Assembly (NCBI GenBank): GCA_031769625.1
Contig: JAUIMM010001254.1
Span: forward strand, 737,201-801,200
Origin: Taudactylus pleione
Lineage: Eukaryota > Chordata > Amphibia > Anura > Myobatrachidae
Reading direction: 5' to 3'
Length of the DNA: 64,000 nucleotides
The translations under genes were made by a program, and so were the position numbers. The notes beneath the pieces are model-generated. The model saw nothing but the letters and a program-made list of their open reading frames with translations, ran no database searches and had not been told where the DNA came from. Shown piece by piece: positions 13,461 to 24,950 of the stretch (position 1 is its first letter; each line of letters begins with the position of its first letter).

Positions 13461-13634
13461 TTTTGACACAACTCACCAGAAATATATTTACCCGTATGAA
13501 AATTTACGTAAGCCCCGGACCTTAAAAATCGGCCCAAAATTTTTTTTTTCAAAAATCCCCAAATTCTGCTTAAAACTTTTGATACAACTTAAAAAAGATT
13601 TGCTGCGGTGACAGAAGTTGATTTTGGTGCTTAA
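13461..13634. repeat. Reference monomer (matches the consensus, 174 bp)
   Basis: This copy carries the majority base at every diagnostic site and serves as coordinate reference. Landmarks in monomer positions: TTTTGACACAAC at 1-12; ACCCGTATG at 30-38; the perfect palindrome TTACGTAA at 44-51; GCCCCGGACC at 52-61; TCGGCCC at 69-75; AAAA plus about ten T at 76-89; CAAAAATCCCC at 90-100; AAATTCTGC at 101-109; AAAACTTTTGATAC at 112-125; six A at 131-136; GCTGCGGTGACAG at 142-154; GTGCTTAA at 167-174. Five CpG dinucleotides sit at 33/34, 47/48, 56/57, 70/71 and 146/147. Most length variation (about 170-175 bp) comes from the T run. Confidence 0.97.
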
Positions 13635-16600
13635 TTTTGACACAACTCACCAGAAATATATTTACCCGTATGAAAATTTACGTAAGCCCAGGACCTTAAA
13701 AATCGGCCCAAAATTTTTTTTTTCAAAAATCCCCAAATTCTGCTTAAAACTTTTGATACAACTTAAAAAAGATTTGCTGCGGTGACAGAAGTTGATTTTG
13801 GTGCTTAATTTTGACACAACTCACCAGAAATATATTTACCCATATGAAAATTTACGTAAGCCCCGGACCTTAAAAATGGGCCTAAAATTTTTTTTTTTCA
13901 AAAATCCCCAAATTCTGCTTAAAACTTTTGATACAACTTAAAAAAGATTTGCTGCGGTGACAGAAGTTGATTTTGGTGCTTAATTTTGACTCAACTCACC
14001 AGAAATATATTTACCCATATGAAAATTTACGTAAGCCCCGGACCTTAAAAATCGTCCAGAAATTTTTTATTTCAAAAATCCCCAAATTCTGCTTAAAACT
14101 TTTGATACAACTTAAAAAAGATTTGCTGCGGTGACAGAAGTTGATTTTGGTGCTTAATTTTGACACAACTCATCAGAAAAATATTTACCCGTATGAAAAT
14201 TTACGTAAGCCCCGAACCTTAAAAATCGGCCCAAAATTTTTTTTTTTCAAAAATTCCCAAATTCTGCTTAAAACTTTTGATACAACTTAAAAAAGATTTG
14301 CTGCGGTGACAGAAGTTGATTTTGGTGCTTAATTTTGACACAACTCACCAGAAATATATTTACCCGTATGAAAATTTACGTAAGCCCCGGAACTTAAAAA
14401 TCGGCCCAAAATTTTTTTTTTCAAAAATCCCCAAATTCTGCTTAAAACTTTTGATACAACTTAAAAAAGATTTGCTGCGGTGACAGAAGTTGATTTTGGT
14501 GCTTAATTTTGACACAACTCACCAGAAATATATTTACCCGTATGAAAATTTACGTAAGCCCCGGAGCTTAAAAATCGGCCAAAATTTTTTTTTTTCAAAA
14601 ATCCCCAAATTGTGCTTAAAACTTTTGATACAACTTAAAAAAGATTTGCTGCGGTGACAGAAGTTGATTTTGGTGCTTAATTTTGACACAACTCACCAGA
14701 AATATATTTACCCGTATGAAAATTTACGTAAGCCCAGGACCTTAAAAATCGGCCCAAAATTTTTTTTTTTCAAAAATCCCCAAATTCTGCTTAAAACTTT
14801 TGATACAACTTAAAAAAGATTTGCTGCGGTGACAGAAGTTGATTTTGGTGCTTCATTTTGACACAACTCATCAGAAAAATATTTACCCGTATGAAAATTT
14901 AGGTAAGCCACGGACCTTAAAAATCGGGCCAAAATTTTTTTTTTCAAAAATCCCCAAATTCTGCTTAAAACTTTTGATACAACTTAAAAAAGATTTGCTG
15001 CGGTGACAGAAGTTGATTTTGGTGCTTAATTTTGATACAACTCACCAGAAATATATTTACCCGTATGAAAATTTACGTAAGCCCCGGACCTTAAAAAATG
15101 GCCCCGAATTTTTTTTTTCAAAAATCCCCAAATTCTGCTTAAAACTTTTGATACAACTTAAAAAAGATTTGCTGCGGTGACAGAAGTTGATTTTGGTGCT
15201 TAATTTTGACACAACTCACCAGAAATATATTTACCCGTATGAAAATTTACGTAAGCCCCGGACCTTAAAAATCAGGCCCAAATTTTTTATTTCAAAAATC
15301 CCCAAATTCTGCTTAAAACTTTTGATACAACTTAAAAAAGATTTGCTGCGGTGACAGAAGTTGATTTTGGTGCTTAATTTTGACACAACTCACCAGAAAT
15401 ATATTTACCCGTATGAAAATTTACGTAAGCCCCGGACCTTAAAAATCGGCCAAAAATTTTTTTTTTCAAAAATTCCCAAATTCTGCTTAAAACTTTTGAT
15501 ACAACTTAAAAAAGATTTGCTGCGGTGACAGAAGTTGATTTTGGTGCTTAATTTTGACACAACTCACCAGAAATATATTTACCCGTATGAAAATTTACGT
15601 AAGCCCCGGACCTTAAAAATCAGCCCAAAATTTTTTTTTTCAAAAATCCCCAAATTCTGCTTAAAACTTTTGATACAACTTAAAAAAGATTTGCTGCGGT
15701 GACAGAAGTTGATTTTGGTGCTTAATTTTGACACAACTCACCAGAAATATATTTACCCATATGAAAATTTACGTAAGCCCCGGACCTTAAAAATCGGCCA
15801 AAAATTTTTTTTTTCAAAAATTCCCAAATTCTGCTTAAAACTTTTGATACAACTTAAAAAAGATTTGCTGCGGTGACAGAAGTTGATTTTGGTGCTTAAT
15901 TTTGACACAACTCACCAGAAATATATTTACCCGTATGAAAATTTACGTAAGCCCCGGACCTTAAAAATCAGCCCAAAATTTTTTTTTTCAAAAATCATCA
16001 AATTCTGCTTAAAACTTTTGATACAACTTAAAAAAGATTTGCAGCGGTGACAGAAGTTGATTTTGGTGCTTAATTTTGACACAACTCACCAGAAATATAT
16101 TTACCCGTATGAAAATTTACGTAAGCCCCGGACCTTAAAAATCGGCCAAAAATTTTTTATTTCAAAAATCCCCAAATTCTGCTTAAAACTTTTGATACAA
16201 CTTAAAAAAGATTTGCTGCGGTGACAGAAGTTGATTTTGGTGCTTAATTTTGACACAACTCACCAGAAATATATTTACCCGTATGAAAATTTACGTAAGC
16301 CCCGGACCTTAAAAAACGGCCCCCAATTTTTTTTTTCAAAAATCCCCAAATTCTGCTTAAAACTTTTGATACAACTTAATAAAGATTTGCTGCGGTGACA
16401 GAAGTTGATTTTGGTGCTTAATTTTGACACAACTCACCAGAAATATATTTACCCGTATGAAAATTTACATAAGCCCCGGACCTTAAAAATCAGGCCCAAA
16501 TTTTTTATTTCAAAAATCCCCAAATTCTGCTTAAAACTTTTGATACAACTTAAAAAAGATTTGCTGCGGTGACAGAAGTTGATTTTGGTGCTTAATTTTG

Positions 16601-18334
16601 ACACAACTCACCAGAAATATATTTACCCGTATGAAAATTTACGTAAGCCCCGGACCTTAAAAATCGGCCTAAAATTTTTTTTTTCAAAAATCCCCAAATT
16701 CTGCTTAAAAATTTTGATACAACTTAAAAAAGATTTGCTGCGGTGACAGAAGTTGATTTTGGTGCTTAATTTTGACACAACTCACCAGAAATATATTTAC
16801 CCGTATGAAAATTTACGTAAGCCCCGGACCTTAAAAATCGGCCTAAAATTTTTTTTTTTCAAAAATCCCCAAATTGTGCTTAAAACTTTTGATACAACTT
16901 AAAAAGATTTGCTGCGTTGACAGAAGTTGATTTTGGTGCTTAATTTTGACACAGCTCATCAGAAAAATATTTACCCGTATGAAAATTTACGTAAGCCCCG
17001 GACCTTAAAAATCGGCCAAAATTTTTTTTTTCAAAAATCCCCAAATTGTGCTTAAAACTTTTGATACAACTTAAAAAAGATTTGCTGCGGTGACAGAAGT
17101 TGATTTTGGTGCTTAATTTTGACACAACTCACCAGAAATATATTTACCCGTATGAAAATTTACGTAAGCCCCGGACCTTAAAAATCAGCCAAAATTTTTT
17201 TTTTTCAAAAATCCCCAAATTCTGCTTAAAACTTTTGATACAACTTAAAAAAGATTTGCTGCGGTGACAGAAGTTGATTTTGGTGCTTAATTTTGACACA
17301 ACTCACCAGAAATATATTTACCCGTATGAAAATTTACGTAAGCCCCGGACCTTAAAAATCGGCCAAAAATTTTTTTTTTCAAAAATTCCCAAATTCTGCT
17401 TAAAACTTTTGATACAACTTAAAAAAGATTTGCTGCGGTGACAGAAGTTGATTTTGGTGCTTAATTTTGACACAACTCACCAGAAATATATTTACCCGTA
17501 TGAAAATTTACGTAAGCCCCGGACCTTAAAAATCGGCCCCAAATTTTTTTTTTCAAAAATCGCCAAATTCTGCTTAAAACTTTTGATACAACTTAAAAAA
17601 GATTTGCTGCGGTGACAGAAGTTGATTTTGGTGCTTAATTTTGACACAACTCACCAGAAATATATTTACCCGTATGAAAATTTACGTAAGCCCCGGAGCT
17701 TAAAAATCGGCCAAAATTTTTTTTTTTAAAAAATCCCCAAATTGTGCTTAAAACTTTTGATACAACTTAAAAAAGATTTGCTGCGGTGACAGAAGTTGAT
17801 TTTGGTGCTTAATTTTGACACAACTCACCAGAAATATATTTACCCGTATGAAAATTTACGTAAGCCCAGGACCTTAAAAATCGGCCCAAAATTTTTTTTT
17901 TCAAAAATCCCCAAATTCTGCTTAAAACTTTTGATACAACTTAATAAAGATTTGCTGCGGTGACAGAGGTTGATTTTGGTGCTTAATTTTGACACAACTC
18001 ACCAGAAATATATTTACCCGTATGAAAATTTACATAAGCCCCGGACCTTAAAAATCAGGCCCAAATTTTTTATTTCAAAAATCCCCAAATTCTGCTTAAA
18101 ACTTTTGATACAACTTAAAAAAGATTTGCTGCGGTGACAGAAGTTGATTTTGGTGCTTAATTTTGACACAACTCACCAGAAATATATTTACCCGTATGAA
18201 AATTTACGTAAGCCCCGGACCTTAAAAATCGGCCTAAAATTTTTTTTTTCAAAAATCCCCAAATTCTGCTTAAAAATTTTGATACAACTTAAAAAAGATT
18301 TGCTGCGGTGACAGAAGTTGATTTTGGTGCTTAA
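13526..18334. repeat. Mosaic satellite stretch without a clear HOR
   Basis: About 28 monomers, no gene. It opens with CCAGG and ATGGGCCTAAAA monomers, then repeats the order seen at 3738-4780 (TGACTCAAC, CATCAG, GGAAC, GGAGC, CCAGG, CTTCA with TTTAGGTAAG, GATAC). From about 15205 the types alternate without a period I can define (TCAGG, TCGGCCAAAAA/TTCCC, TCAGCCC twice). Odd monomers: ATCATCAAATT with GCAGCGGTG (about 15996-16045), ATCGCCAAATT (about 17560) and GACAGAGGTTG (about 17964). A CTTAATAAAG monomer is followed by a TTTACATAAG monomer twice (about 16250 and 17825). Confidence 0.85.
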
Positions 18335-21295
18335 TTTTGACACAACTCACCAGAAATATATTTACCCGTATGAAAATTTACGTAAGCCCCGGACCTTAAA
18401 AATCGGCCCAAAATTTTTTTTTTCAAAAATTCCCAAATTCTGCTTAAAACTTTTGATACAACTTAAAAAAGATTTGCTGCGGTGACAGAAGTTGATTTTG
18501 GTGCTTAATTTTGACACAACTCACCAGAAATATATTTACCCATATGAAAATTTACGTAAGCCCCGGACCTTAAAAAACGGCCCCAAATTTTTTTTTTCAA
18601 AAATCCCCAAATTCTGCTTAAAACTTTTGATACAACTTAAAAAAGATTTGCTGCGGTGACAGAAGTTGATTTTGGTGCTTAATTTTGACACAACTCACCA
18701 GAAATATATTTACCCATATGAAAATTTACGTAAGCCCCGGACCTTAAAAATGGGCCTAAAATTTTTTTTTTCAAAAATCCCCAAATTCTGCTTAAAACTT
18801 TTGATACAACTTAAAAAAGATTTGCTGCGGTGACAGAAGTTGATTTTGGTGCTTAATTTTGACTCAACTCACCAGAAATATATTTACCCATATGAAAATT
18901 TACGTAAGCCCCGGACCTTAAAAATCGTCCAGAAATTTTTTATTTCAAAAATCCCCAAATTCTGCTTAAAACTTTTGATACAACTTAAAAAAGATTTGCT
19001 GCGGTGACAGAAGTTGATTTTGGTGCTTAATTTTGACACAACTCATCAGAAAAATATTTACCCGTATGAAAATTTACGTAAGCCCCGAACCTTAAAAATC
19101 GGGCAAAAATTTTTTTTTTTCAAAAATTCCCAAATTCTGCTTAAAACTTTTGATACAACTTAAAAAAGATTTGCTGCGGTGACAGAAGTTGATTTTGGTG
19201 CTTAATTTTGACACAACTCACCAGAAATATATTTACCCGTATGAAAATTTACGTAAGCCCCGAAACTTAAAAATCGGCCCAAAATTTTTTTTTTCAAAAA
19301 TCCCCAAATTCTGCTTAAAACTTTTGATACAACTTAAAAAAGATTTGCTGCGGTGACAGAAGTTGATTTTGGTGCTTAATTTTGACACAACTCACCAGAA
19401 ATATATTTACCCGTATGAAAATTTACGTAAGCCCCGGACCTTAAAAATCGGCCCAAAATTTTTTTTTTCAAAAATTCCCAAATTCTGCTTAAAACTTTTG
19501 ATACAACTTAAAAAAGATTTGCTGCGGTGACAGAAGTTGATTTTGGTGCTTAATTTTGACACAACTCACCAGAAATATATTTACCCATATGAAAATTTAC
19601 GTAAGCCCCGGACCTTAAAAAACGGCCCCAAATTTTTTATTTCAAAAATCCCCAAATTCTGCTTAAAACTTTTGATACAACTTAAAAAAGATTTGCTGCG
19701 GTGACAGAAGTTGATTTTGGTGCTTAATTTTGACACAACTCACCAGAAATATATTTACCCATATGAAAATTTACGTAAGCCCCGGACCTTAAAAATGGGC
19801 CTAAAATTTTTTTTTTCAAAAATCCCCAAATTCTGCTTAAAACTTTTGATACAACTTAAAAAAGATTTGCTGCGGTGACAGAAGTTGATTTTGGTGCTTA
19901 ATTTTGACTCAACTCACCAGAAATATATTTACCCATATGAAAATTTACGTAAGCCCCGGACCTTAAAAATCGTCCAGAAATTTTTTATTTCAAAAATCCC
20001 CAAATTCTGCTTAAAACTTTTGATACAACTTAAAAAAGATTTGCTGCGGTGACAGAAGTTGATTTTGGTGCTTAATTTTGACACAACTCATCAGAAAAAT
20101 ATTTACCCGTATGAAAATTTACGTAAGCCCCGAACCTTAAAAATCGGGCAAAAATTTTTTTTTTTCAAAAATTCCCAAATTCTGCTTAAAACTTTTGATA
20201 CAACTTAAAAAAGATTTGCTGCGGTGACAGAAGTTGATTTTGGTGCTTAATTTTGACACAACTCACCAGAAATATATTTACCCGTATGAAAATTTACGTA
20301 AGCCCCGAAACTTAAAAATCGGCCCAAAATTTTTTTTTTCAAAAATCCCCAAATTCTGCTTAAAACTTTTGATACAACTTAAAAAAGATTTGCTGCGGTG
20401 ACAGAAGTTGATTTTGGTGCTTAATTTTGACACAACTCACCAGAAATATATTTACCCGTATGAAAATTTACGTAAGCCCCGGACCTTAAAAATCGGCCCA
20501 AAATTTTTTTTTTCAAAAATTCCCAAATTCTGCTTAAAACTTTTGATACAACTTAAAAAAGATTTGCTGCGGTGACAGAAGTTGATTTTGGTGCTTAATT
20601 TTGACACAACTCACCAGAAATATATTTACCCATATGAAAATTTACGTAAGCCCCGGACCTTAAAAAACGGCCCCAAATTTTTTATTTCAAAAATCCCCAA
20701 ATTCTGCTTAAAACTTTTGATACAACTTAAAAAAGATTTGCTGCGGTGACAGAAGTTGATTTTGGTGCTTAATTTTGACACAACTCACCAGAAATATATT
20801 TACCCATATGAAAATTTACGTAAGCCCCGGACCTTAAAAATGGGCCTAAAATTTTTTTTTTCAAAAATCCCCAAATTCTGCTTAAAACTTTTGATACAAC
20901 TTAAAAAAGATTTGCTGCGGTGACAGAAGTTGATTTTGGTGCTTAATTTTGACTCAACTCACCAGAAATATATTTACCCATATGAAAATTTACGTAAGCC
21001 CCGGACCTTAAAAATCGTCCAGAAATTTTTTATTTCAAAAATCCCCAAATTCTGCTTAAAACTTTTGATACAACTTAAAAAAGATTTGCTGCGGTGACAG
21101 AAGTTGATTTTGGTGCTTAATTTTGACACAACTCATCAGAAAAATATTTACCCGTATGAAAATTTACGTAAGCCCCGAACCTTAAAAATCGGGCAAAAAT
21201 TTTTTTTTTTCAAAAATTCCCAAATTCTGCTTAAAACTTTTGATACAACTTAAAAAAGATTTGCTGCGGTGACAGAAGTTGATTTTGGTGCTTAA
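18335..21295. repeat. 6-monomer HOR, nearly three periods
   Basis: TGACTCAAC-type monomers at 18857, 19902 and 20947 give two exact 1045-bp periods. Order: TGACTCAAC with CCATATG and TCGTCCAGAAAT; CATCAG with CCCGAACC and TCGGGCAAAAA/TTCCC; CCCGAAAC; CCCGGACC with TTCCC; AAACGGCCCC with CCATATG; ATGGGCCTAAAA with CCATATG. One internal difference: the AAACGG monomer at 18509 has an uninterrupted T run, while those at 19554 and 20599 have TTTTTTATTT. It is the clean counterpart of the noisier block at 795-2528. Confidence 0.93.
20947..21120. repeat. Monomer type TGACTCAAC (exemplar)
   Basis: Marked by TTTTGACTCAAC (A8 to T), CCATATG (G34 to A), TCGTCCAGAAAT and an A-interrupted T run. It is the clearest phase marker for the 6-, 7- and 8-mer HORs and also appears singly near 7384, 10165, 13983, 48250, 51205, 54505 and 57125. 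Confidence 0.92.
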
Positions 21296-21470
21296 TTTTG
21301 ACACAACTCATCAGAAAAATATTTACCCGTATGAAAATTTACGTAAGCCCCGAACCTTAAAAATCGGGCAAAAATTTTTTTTTTTCAAAAATTCCCAAAT
21401 TCTGCTTAAAACTTTTGATACAACTTAAAAAAGATTTGCTGCGGTGACAGAAGTTGATTTTGGTGCTTAA
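21121..21470. repeat. Single-monomer tandem duplication
   Basis: Two adjacent CATCAG-type monomers (starts 21121 and 21296), both with CCCGAACC, TCGGGCAAAAA and AAATTCCC, are the same as far as I can read. Everywhere else this type occurs once per unit, between the TGACTCAAC type and a GAAAC or GGAAC monomer. It is the smallest duplication in the window. Confidence 0.88.
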
Positions 21471-23210
21471 TTTTGACACAACTCACCAGAAATATATTTA
21501 CCCGTATGAAAATTTACGTAAGCCCCGGAACTTAAAAATCGGCCCAAAATTTTTTTTTTCAAAAATCCCCAAATTCTGCTTAAAACTTTTGATACAACTT
21601 AAAAAAGATTTGCTGCGGTGACAGAAGTTGATTTTGGTGCTTAATTTTGACACAACTCACCAGAAATATATTTACCCGTATGAAAATTTACGTAAGCCCC
21701 GGAGCTTAAAAATCGGCCAAAATTTTTTTTTTTCAAAAATCCCCAAATTGTGCTTAAAACTTTTGATACAACTTAAAAAAGATTTGCTGCGGTGACAGAA
21801 GTTGATTTTGGTGCTTAATTTTGACACAACTCACCAGAAATATATTTACCCGTATGAAAATTTACGTAAGCCCAGGACCTTAAAAATCGGCCCAAAATTT
21901 TTTTTTTCAAAAATCCCCAAATTCTGCTTAAAACTTTTGATACAACTTAAAAAAGATTTGCTGCGGTGACAGAAGTTGATTTTGGTGCTTCATTTTGACA
22001 CAACTCATCAGAAAAATATTTACCCGTATGAAAATTTAGGTAAGCCACGGACCTTAAAAATCGGGCCAAAATTTTTTTTTTCAAAAATCCCCAAATTCTG
22101 CTTAAAACTTTTGATACAACTTAAAAAAGATTTGCTGCGGTGACAGAAGTTGATTTTGGTGCTTAATTTTGATACAACTCACCAGAAATATATTTACCCG
22201 TATGAAAATTTACGTAAGCCCCGGACCTTAAAAAATGGCCCCGAATTTTTTTTTTCAAAAATCCCCAAATTCTGCTTAAAACTTTTGATACAACTTAAAA
22301 AAGATTTGCTGCGGTGACAGAAGTTGATTTTGGTGCTTAATTTTGACACAACTCACCAGAAATATATTTACCCATATGAAAATTTACGTAAGCCCCGGAC
22401 CTTAAAAATCAGGCCCAAATTTTTTATTTCAAAAATCCCCAAATTCTGCTTAAAACTTTTGATACAACTTAAAAAAGATTTGCTGCGGTGACAGAAGTTG
22501 ATTTTGGTGCTTAATTTTGACACAACTCACCAGAAATATATTTACCCGTATGAAAATTTACGTAAGCCCCGGACCTTAAAAATCGGCCTAAAATTTTTTT
22601 TTTCAAAAATCCCCAAATTGTGCTTAAAACTTTTGATACAACTTAAAAAAGATTTGCTGCGTTGACAGAAGTTGATTTTGGTGCTTAATTTTGACACAAC
22701 TCATCAGAAAAATATTTACCCGTATGAAAATTTACGTAAGCCCCGGACCTTAAAAATCGGCCTAAAAATTTTTTTTTCAAAAATCCCCAAATTGTGCTTA
22801 AAACTTTTGATACAACTTAAAAAAGATTTGCTGCGGTGACAGAAGTTGATTTTGGTGCTTAATTTTGACACAACTCACCAGAAATATATTTACCCGTATG
22901 AAAATTTACGTAAGCCCCGGACCTTAAAAATCAGCCAAAATTTTTTTTTTCAAAAATCCCCAAATTCTGCTTAAAACTTTTGATACAACTTAAAAAAGAT
23001 TTGCTGCGGTGACAGAAGTTGATTTTGGTGCTTAATTTTGATACAACTCACCAGAAATATATTTACCCGTATGAAAATTTACGTAAGCCCCGGACCTTAA
23101 AAAACGGCCCCAAATTTTTTTTTTTCAAAAATCCCCAAATTCTGCTTAAAACTTTTGATACAACTTAAAAAAGATTTGCTGCGGTGACAGAAGTTGATTT
23201 TGGTGCTTAA

Positions 23211-23384
23211 TTTTGACACAACTCACCAGAAATATATTTACCCGTATGAAAATTTACGTAAGCCCCGGAGCTTAAAAATCGGCCAAAATTTTTTTTTTTC
23301 AAAAATCCCCAAATTGTGCTTAAAACTTTTGATACAACTTAAAAAAGATTTGCTGCGGTGACAGAAGTTGATTTTGGTGCTTAA
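23211..23384. repeat. Monomer type GGAGC (exemplar)
   Basis: Marked by CCCCGGAGC (C60 to G), TCGGCCAAAA with one base fewer before the T tract, and ATTGTGC (C106 to G). It recurs at 2877, 4260, 21645 and many other places, nearly always just before a CCAGG-type monomer. Confidence 0.9.
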
Positions 23385-23558
23385 TTTTGACACAACTCAC
23401 CAGAAATATATTTACCCGTATGAAAATTTACGTAAGCCCAGGACCTTAAAAATCGGCCCAAAATTTTTTTTTTCAAAAATCCCCAAATTCTGCTTAAAAC
23501 TTTTGATACAACTTAAAAAAGATTTGCTGCGGTGACAGAAGTTGATTTTGGTGCTTCA
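23385..23558. repeat. Monomer type CCAGG (exemplar)
   Basis: Marked by GCCCAGGACC (C56 to A), which destroys the CpG at 56/57, and usually ends GTGCTTCA instead of GTGCTTAA. It usually links GGAGC and CTTCA types; at 37119 and 52422 the GGAGC partner is missing and the monomer marks the start of a large unit. Confidence 0.9.
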
Positions 23559-23732
23559 TTTTGACACAACTCATCAGAAAAATATTTACCCGTATGAAAA
23601 TTTAGGTAAGCCACGGACCTTAAAAATCGGGCCAAAATTTTTTTTTTCAAAAATCCCCAAATTCTGCTTAAAACTTTTGATACAACTTAAAAAAGATTTG
23701 CTGCGGTGACAGAAGTTGATTTTGGTGCTTAA
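23559..23732. repeat. Monomer type CTTCA/GCCACGG (exemplar)
   Basis: Preceded by GTGCTTCA and marked by CATCAGAAAAATATTT (C16 to T, T23 to A), TTTAGGTAAGCCACGG (C47 to G, C55 to A) and TCGGGCCAAAAT. A sister subtype has TTTATGTAAGCCACGG, often with GACAGAATTTGATT at its end (for example 8248, 11897, 32945). The two subtypes alternate within the 25-mer HOR. Confidence 0.9.
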
Positions 23733-23906
23733 TTTTGATACAACTCACCAGAAATATATTTACCCGTATGAAAATTTACGTAAGCCCCGGACCTTAAAAA
23801 ATGGCCCCGAATTTTTTTTTTCAAAAATCCCCAAATTCTGCTTAAAACTTTTGATACAACTTAAAAAAGATTTGCTGCGGTGACAGAAGTTGATTTTGGT
23901 GCTTAA
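23733..23906. repeat. Monomer type GATAC/AATGG (exemplar)
   Basis: Marked by TTTTGATACAAC (C7 to T) and AAAAAATGGCCCCGAAT. It follows the CTTCA type in nearly all units. AATGG is the CpG-transition form of the AACGG seen in the other GATAC subtype. Confidence 0.9.
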
Positions 23907-24080
23907 TTTTGACACAACTCACCAGAAATATATTTACCCATATGAAAATTTACGTAAGCCCCGGACCTTAAAAATCAGGCCCAAATTTTTTATTTCAAAA
24001 ATCCCCAAATTCTGCTTAAAACTTTTGATACAACTTAAAAAAGATTTGCTGCGGTGACAGAAGTTGATTTTGGTGCTTAA
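23907..24080. repeat. Monomer type TCAGGCCC (exemplar)
   Basis: Marked by AAAAATCAGGCCCAAAT and by an A interrupting the T run (TTTTTTATTTC). This copy also has CCATATG; most others have CCGTATG. It normally follows GATAC/AATGG and precedes TCGGCCTAAAA. Confidence 0.9.
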
Positions 24081-24254
24081 TTTTGACACAACTCACCAGA
24101 AATATATTTACCCGTATGAAAATTTACGTAAGCCCCGGACCTTAAAAATCGGCCTAAAATTTTTTTTTTCAAAAATCCCCAAATTGTGCTTAAAACTTTT
24201 GATACAACTTAAAAAAGATTTGCTGCGTTGACAGAAGTTGATTTTGGTGCTTAA
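24081..24254. repeat. Monomer type TCGGCCTAAAA/GCGTTG (exemplar)
   Basis: Marked by TCGGCCTAAAA, ATTGTGC and GCTGCGTTGACAG (G148 to T). In the 25-mer HOR the same position holds a derived GCTACGTTGACAG form (about 36391, 40740, 41608, 46999 and 53270); near 50826, 56741, 59693 and 63170 a GCATTG form occurs. Confidence 0.9.
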
Positions 24255-24428
24255 TTTTGACACAACTCATCAGAAAAATATTTACCCGTATGAAAATTTA
24301 CGTAAGCCCCGGACCTTAAAAATCGGCCTAAAAATTTTTTTTTCAAAAATCCCCAAATTGTGCTTAAAACTTTTGATACAACTTAAAAAAGATTTGCTGC
24401 GGTGACAGAAGTTGATTTTGGTGCTTAA
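24255..24428. repeat. Monomer type CATCAG/TCGGCCTAAAAAT (exemplar)
   Basis: Marked by CATCAGAAAAATATTT with the normal GCCCCGGACC, TCGGCCTAAAAATTT and ATTGTGC. It follows the GCGTTG monomer in nearly every unit. Confidence 0.88.
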
Positions 24429-24601
24429 TTTTGACACAACTCACCAGAAATATATTTACCCGTATGAAAATTTACGTAAGCCCCGGACCTTAAAAATCAG
24501 CCAAAATTTTTTTTTTCAAAAATCCCCAAATTCTGCTTAAAACTTTTGATACAACTTAAAAAAGATTTGCTGCGGTGACAGAAGTTGATTTTGGTGCTTA
24601 A
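24429..24601. repeat. Monomer type TCAGCC (exemplar)
   Basis: Marked by AAAAATCAGCCAAAAT (G71 to A, one base shorter), 173 bp long. It usually precedes the GATAC/AACGG monomer. A TCAGCCC subtype occurs at about 15555, 15900, 34865 and elsewhere. Confidence 0.88.
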
Positions 24602-24776
24602 TTTTGATACAACTCACCAGAAATATATTTACCCGTATGAAAATTTACGTAAGCCCCGGACCTTAAAAAACGGCCCCAAATTTTTTTTTTTCAAAAATCC
24701 CCAAATTCTGCTTAAAACTTTTGATACAACTTAATAAAGATTTGCTGCGGTGACAGAAGTTGATTTTGGTGCTTAA
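24602..24776. repeat. Monomer type GATAC/AACGG/CTTAATAAAG (exemplar)
   Basis: Marked by TTTTGATACAAC, AAAAAACGGCCCCAAAT and CTTAATAAAG, in which a T interrupts the six-A run (A133 to T). A derived CTTATTAAAG form is seen only at 47506 and 53767, linking those two units. Confidence 0.9.
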
Positions 24777-24950
24777 TTTTGACACAACTCACCAGAAATA
24801 TATTTACCCGTATGAAAATTTACATAAGCCCCGGACCTTAAAAATCAGGCCCAAATTTTTTATTTCAAAAATCCCCAAATTCTGCTTAAAACTTTTGATA
24901 CAACTTAAAAAAGATTTGCTGCGGTGACAGAAGTTGATTTTGGTGCTTAA
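24777..24950. repeat. Monomer type TTTACATAAG (exemplar)
   Basis: Marked by TTTACATAAG (G48 to A, which breaks the TTACGTAA palindrome and its CpG), TCAGGCCC and the A-interrupted T run. It follows the CTTAATAAAG monomer at about 5820, 24777, 33815, 36945, 38165, 42155, 43730, 47555 and 53810. Confidence 0.9.

Larger units (their letters stand above)
4260..13525. repeat. Long-range duplication, copy 1 (~9.2 kb)
   Basis: The order of monomer types and rare private variants match 23211-32487 at an offset of 18954-18962 bp (109 monomers). Shared rare markers include TAAATATCAGG (6052 and 25014), CACAGCTCATC (6345 and 25307), TGTGGTGACAG (6654 and 25616), CTGCAGTGACAG (7153 and 26115), ACCTGTATG (8452 and 27414), GATGCAGTG (8561 and 27523), a lost C in ATTTAAAAATCCCC (8682 and 27644), CATCTG (8957 and 27919) and CCTGG (9170 and 28132). 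Left edge: the monomer at 4087 (GGAAC) no longer matches its counterpart. Right edge: TCGGCCC near 13530 against TCAGGCCC near 32492. Confidence 0.93.
21645..24776. repeat. 9-monomer HOR, two tandem copies of 1566 bp
   Basis: Copy 1 is 21645-23210 and copy 2 is 23211-24776. The order is GGAGC/ATTGTGC, CCAGG, CTTCA with TTTAGGTAAGCCACGG, GATAC/AATGGCCCCGAAT, TCAGGCCC with CCATATG, TCGGCCTAAAA/ATTGTGC/GCGTTG, CATCAG, TCAGCCAAAA, and GATAC/AAACGG. The last monomer differs in its 3' half: six A run (CTTAAAAAAG) in copy 1, CTTAATAAAG in copy 2. Copy 1's last monomer is therefore the duplication junction. The upstream genome copy (4260 onward) has only one unit here. Confidence 0.92.
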
